A stretch of 7,694 nt of DNA. Origin: an uncultured Oscillospiraceae bacterium. Its GTDB lineage: Bacteria; Bacillota; Clostridia; Oscillospirales; Oscillospiraceae. Made by a program: the position numbers and the translations under genes. The stretch spans positions 1-7,694 of the forward strand of contig CAKUHX010000076.1 in assembly GCA_934659475.1 (NCBI GenBank). The letters are read 5' to 3'. Shown here in pieces: positions 5,623 through 7,694 of this stretch. Within the stretch, counting starts at the first letter, position 1; each line of letters starts with the position of its first letter. Below the pieces are notes generated by a model. That model did no database searches and was not told the DNA's origin. It saw only the letters and a program-made list of their open reading frames with translations.

Positions 5623-6333
5623 TTACAGCGGCTCTTTTTGGATCTTGGCCCACCGTCTGGGGTAGCCCTTTAAGGTGGGGGCCACCTTGCGGATGGTCAC
5701 CACCCGGTGGACCACGTCACAGCCGGGGATGGGGCAGTCGGTGACGCCCTCCACCCGGCCCCCCAGCAGCTTCACGGCGTGGGCGGCCCGGTCCAGCTCC
5801 TCGCCGCTGTCCACGCTCTTCATGGCCAGAAAGGCCCCGCCCACCTTGGCGTAGGGAAGGCACAACTCGCTCAGCAGCCGCAGGTCGGCCACCGCCCGGG
5901 CGGTGACGAAGTCGAAGCTGTCCCGCCAGCCCTTTACCAGGGCCTGCTCCTCCGCACGGGCGTGGATGCAGGTGACGCCGGTCAGCTCCAGCTCCTGGGC
6001 CACCCGGCCCAGCCAATCCACCCGCTTGCCCAGGCTGTCCAGCAGGGTCAGCTCCAGCCCGGGGGAGAGGATCTTCAGCACCAGGCCGGGAAAGCCCGCC
6101 CCGGTGCCCACGTCGATCAGACGCCTGCCCGCCGTGTCCCCCAGCAGGGGCAGCAGGGCGGCGCTGTCCAGAAAGTGCAGCCGGGCGATGCCTTCCGGCT
6201 GGGTGATGGCCGTCAGGTTCATCACGCGGTTCTGTTCCACCAGCAGGCCGGCGTACCGGCACAGCTTGTCCACCGCCCCCTCAGGGGGGGCAATATTCAG
6301 CTGGGCCAGACCTTGGGTGAGAATGTCCTTCAC
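5623..6333 (-). CDS. rsmG: 16S rRNA (guanine-N7)-methyltransferase RsmG
   Basis: RsmG (GidB) uses S-adenosylmethionine to make m7G527 in the 530 loop of 16S rRNA; its loss is known to give low-level streptomycin resistance. The 236 residues match the Firmicute length. Visible motifs are the NLTAI segment (39-43), HFLDS (53-57), the SAM-binding DVGTGAGFPG (74-83), TARAVADL (144-151) and the C-terminal YPRR..K...PL (224-236). The start is GTG at 6333-6331 with GGAGG 8 nt upstream. That site overlaps the last codons of the preceding gene, whose stop lies 4 nt away, implying coupled translation. rsmG is often near mnmG (gidA) by the origin; here it follows mscL and a small membrane protein. An 8-bp hairpin 5-25 nt after the stop (5598-5617) lacks a U-tract. 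Confidence 0.97.
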   Translation of the reverse strand: MKDILTQGLAQLNIAPPEGAVDKLCRYAGLLVEQNRVMNLTAITQPEGIARLHFLDSAALLPLLGDTAGRRLIDVGTGAGFPGLVLKILSPGLELTLLDSLGKRVDWLGRVAQELELTGVTCIHARAEEQALVKGWRDSFDFVTARAVADLRLLSELCLPYAKVGGAFLAMKSVDSGEELDRAAHAVKLLGGRVEGVTDCPIPGCDVVHRVVTIRKVAPTLKGYPRRWAKIQKEPL

Positions 6334-6337
6334 GGCG

Positions 6338-6682
6338 TCAACCTCCGAAATTGCTCAGAAAGCCCGCCCAGGCCAGGGGGGCGGTGAAAAGGGCCAGGGC
6401 CCAGCACAGTACGGCCAGCAGCACCGCGGCCCAGGCTGCGGGCCTGCCCGTGGTGCGCCAGCTGACGACGGCCACCGCGCCCAAGCCGATCAGCCCCGGC
6501 AGAGCCAGGGCCGGGCCCAGGTTGCCCAAGGCGGTGCCGGTATAAAAGATATAGGTGGTCATGCCCAGCAGCATCAGGGCGTACACCAGACCGGTCCAGG
6601 CCAAGGTGCGCTTGACGGGGGAGGCGGGGACGAAGGGCTCCTTCCCCTCCTGCTGGGGGCGTTCGTCTTTGTTCCGGGGCAT
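6338..6682 (-). CDS. three-helix membrane protein of unknown function
   Basis: I do not recognise this 114-residue protein. It has a charged cytoplasm-like N terminus (about 1-25) and three hydrophobic segments at about 28-48, 56-75 and 83-108, ending in SNFGG. There are no catalytic motifs; charged residues are nearly absent after position 25 apart from two arginines between helices 2 and 3. The start is ambiguous: GTG (6685) and ATG (6682) are adjacent codons. ATG is preferred because AAGGAG lies 8 nt from it and only 5 nt from the GTG. The ATG overlaps the mscL stop by one base (TGATG), and rsmG begins 4 nt after its stop, so the three genes form one translationally coupled unit. Tight coupling makes the gene real, but does not reveal its role. 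Confidence 0.88.
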   Translation of the reverse strand: MPRNKDERPQQEGKEPFVPASPVKRTLAWTGLVYALMLLGMTTYIFYTGTALGNLGPALALPGLIGLGAVAVVSWRTTGRPAAWAAVLLAVLCWALALFTAPLAWAGFLSNFGG

Positions 6683-7089
6683 CACTGCTTCTCCTTCAGC
6701 AGGTCGCGGATCTCGGCCAGCAGCTTCTCCTCGGCGGAGGGCTCGGGGGGAGCGGCGGGGGCCTCCTCCTTCTTCTTATGCAGCTTGTTGATGGCCTTGA
6801 GCATGCAGAAGATGGCAAGGGCGATGATGATGAAGTCCAGCACCACGGCGATAAAATTGCCAAAGTTCACCGCCACCTCGGCGGCGTCGCCCTGGGCGGC
6901 CTTCAGCACCCACTTCCAGCTGGAGAAGTCGATGCCGCCGGTGAGCATGGAGATCAGGGGCATGATGATGTCGTTCACCAGAGAGGTGGTGATCTTGCCG
7001 AAGGCGCCGCCGATGACAACGCCCACGGCCATGTCCAGCACGTTGCCCCGCATGGCGAAGGCTTTGAACTCCTCCAGGAACTTTTTCAT
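6682..7089 (-). CDS. mscL: large-conductance mechanosensitive channel MscL
   Basis: MscL is a homopentameric inner-membrane channel that opens under membrane tension to release solutes during hypo-osmotic shock. The protein has 135 residues, against 136 in E. coli. It shows the N-terminal amphipathic [15 protein letters not shown], the pore helix TM1 (about 17-45) with [16 protein letters not shown], the short external loop with [10 protein letters not shown]2 (about 70-96) with FIIIALAIF, and a charged C-terminal helix [13 protein letters not shown]. The frame continues upstream to 7140, but ATG 7089-7087 is the family start and has AGGAGG (7103-7098) 8 nt ahead. The stop overlaps the next gene's start. 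A structured leader with a 13-bp hairpin lies just upstream. Confidence 0.98.
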   Translation of the reverse strand: MKKFLEEFKAFAMRGNVLDMAVGVVIGGAFGKITTSLVNDIIMPLISMLTGGIDFSSWKWVLKAAQGDAAEVAVNFGNFIAVVLDFIIIALAIFCMLKAINKLHKKKEEAPAAPPEPSAEEKLLAEIRDLLKEKQ

Positions 7090-7121
7090 GGTAAGGTCCT
7101 CCTGTGTGTATTTTCTAAGGG

Positions 7122-7152
7122 CCTGTACCCCTTGAGGCACAAGGGATACAGG
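7122..7152 (-). other. 13-bp hairpin in the mscL leader
   Basis: On the minus-strand RNA, 7152-7140 pairs along 13 positions with 7134-7122 around a 5-nt loop. The single non-Watson-Crick position is a G-U pair only on the minus strand; on the plus strand it is a mismatch. This favours function in mscL-sense RNA. No U-tract follows, so it is not a simple terminator. It ends 18 nt before the mscL ribosome binding site. Confidence 0.65.
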
Positions 7153-7159
7153 GGCACGG

Positions 7160-7234
7160 CCGTTCTGGAGCGGTTTTCAGGGGCCAAAATGATGCCGAAT
7201 AGGAGAGAGACGGCTGTGAACGGCTCCAGAACGG
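7160..7234. repeat. 16-bp inverted repeat upstream of mscL
   Basis: CCGTTCTGGAGCGGTT (7160-7175) recurs inverted at 7219-7234 with 15 of 16 matches (12 contiguous), separated by 43 nt. It could fold into a long-looped stem in the mscL leader, be a small insertion's ends, or bind a dimeric regulator. I cannot choose among these. Confidence 0.7.
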
Positions 7235-7244
7235 TAAAACGCTC

Positions 7245-7271
7245 TGTATAATAAAGAATAAAAATTGTGAA
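7245..7271 (-). promoter_or_regulatory. possible mscL promoter in AT-rich DNA
   Basis: TTCACA (7271-7266) and TATACA (7250-7245) stand 15 nt apart within a conspicuously AT-rich patch (7239-7281) between GC-rich genes. The spacer is short for sigma-A, and a TATACT at 7279-7274 is a rival -10 box without a good -35. A promoter in this patch is likely; the exact boxes are uncertain. Confidence 0.4.
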
Positions 7272-7303
7272 TAGTATAAAGCGGCGCTCCGCAGGAGTGG
7301 ACC

Positions 7304-7694
7304 TTACTTCTTGGGAATCAGGACTTCCTTGCCGCCCATGTAGGGGCGCAGCACCTCGGGGATGGTGACGGAGCCGTCGGCCTGCAGGTGGTTCTCCAGG
7401 AAGGCGATCAGCATGCGGGGCGGGGCCACCACGGTGTTGTTCAGGGTGTGGGGCAGGTACATCCTGCCGTCCTCGCCCTTGACGCGCATCTTCAGGCGGC
7501 GGGCCTGGGCGTCGCCCAGGTTGGAGCAGGAGCACACCTCGAAATACTTCTGCTGGCGGGGGGACCAGGCCTCGATGTCGCAGGACTTCACCTTCAGGTC
7601 GGCCAGGTCGCCGGAGCAGCACTCCAACTGCCGCACGGGGATGTCCAGGCTGCGGAACAGCTCCACGGAGTACTGCCACATCTGGTCATACCAC
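7304..7694 (-). CDS. serS: seryl-tRNA synthetase, C-terminal 129 residues
   Basis: The 5' part lies beyond the window. The visible 129 residues and stop are the end of the class II SerRS catalytic domain, which charges tRNA-Ser (and tRNA-Sec where present). Recognisable segments are SCDIEAWSPRQQKYFEVCSC (the usual YDLEVWFPGQ...EVSSCSN region), SNLGDAQARRLKMRV, the motif 3 region HTLNNTVVAPPRMLIAFLEN, and the near-universal ADGSVTIPEVLRPYMGG. The TAA stop is followed by a short AT-rich gap before the mscL leader. A small CTCC/GGAG hairpin follows the stop, but I see no convincing terminator, so read-through into mscL is possible. Confidence 0.97.
   Translation of the reverse strand, partial: WYDQMWQYSVELFRSLDIPVRQLECCSGDLADLKVKSCDIEAWSPRQQKYFEVCSCSNLGDAQARRLKMRVKGEDGRMYLPHTLNNTVVAPPRMLIAFLENHLQADGSVTIPEVLRPYMGGKEVLIPKK

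Noticed and set aside
6338..6685. GTG start at 6685 for the three-helix protein
   Set aside because: Possible, but the adjacent ATG at 6682 has better spacing from AAGGAG; the difference is one residue.

Overview
The window is a GC-rich stretch of housekeeping genes, and every credible gene lies on the minus strand. T-box control of hisS, the synthetase types, strong GGAGG-type ribosome binding sites, sigma-A promoters and a MinD-like gene beside a methylglyoxal-synthase-like gene all point to a Firmicute. High GC and the dense GTAGGGG / CCCCCTCAT / TGTCATTGCGAG intergenic repeats suggest a gut clostridium of the Oscillospiraceae (Flavonifractor, Oscillibacter and relatives). The order and class are fairly safe; the family is inferred from memory of such repeats.

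In transcription order (right to left): the 3' end of serS (7694-7304); a structured AT-rich gap (7303-7090); a tight group of mscL (7089-6682), a three-helix membrane protein (6682-6338) and rsmG (6333-5623), joined by a 1-nt overlap and a 4-nt gap; a clear promoter and a MinD/ParA-type ATPase (5449-4715); a methylglyoxal-synthase-fold protein (4602-4186); a promoter and complete T-box riboswitch (about 4131-3891) driving hisS (3846-2485); a 578-bp repeat nest (2484-1907); a small membrane-anchored protein of unknown function (1906-1451); and aspS (1418 to beyond position 1).

Three points stand out. First, the T-box can be read in detail. Its specifier triplet is GAC (Asp) and its antiterminator bulge is UGGC, which matches the G73 discriminator of tRNA-Asp and not the C73 of bacterial tRNA-His. 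Yet it stands directly before hisS, and aspS begins about 1.07 kb beyond the hisS stop, past the repeats and a small gene. Second, the methylglyoxal-synthase-like protein has lost three of the five classical catalytic residues (E. coli D71, D91 and H98 align with Ile, Ser and Met) while keeping the fold and most phosphate contacts, so the usual annotation is doubtful. Third, the repeat nest contains two copies of a composite element: a pair of divergent hairpins flanking a spacer of exactly 24 nt, with compensatory stem changes between copies.

The MinD-like protein also lacks the C-terminal membrane-targeting helix, and no minC or minE is present. I see no defence system, CRISPR array, transposase, tRNA or rRNA. 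The window is mostly core genome; the regulatory and repeat architecture carries most of the novelty.
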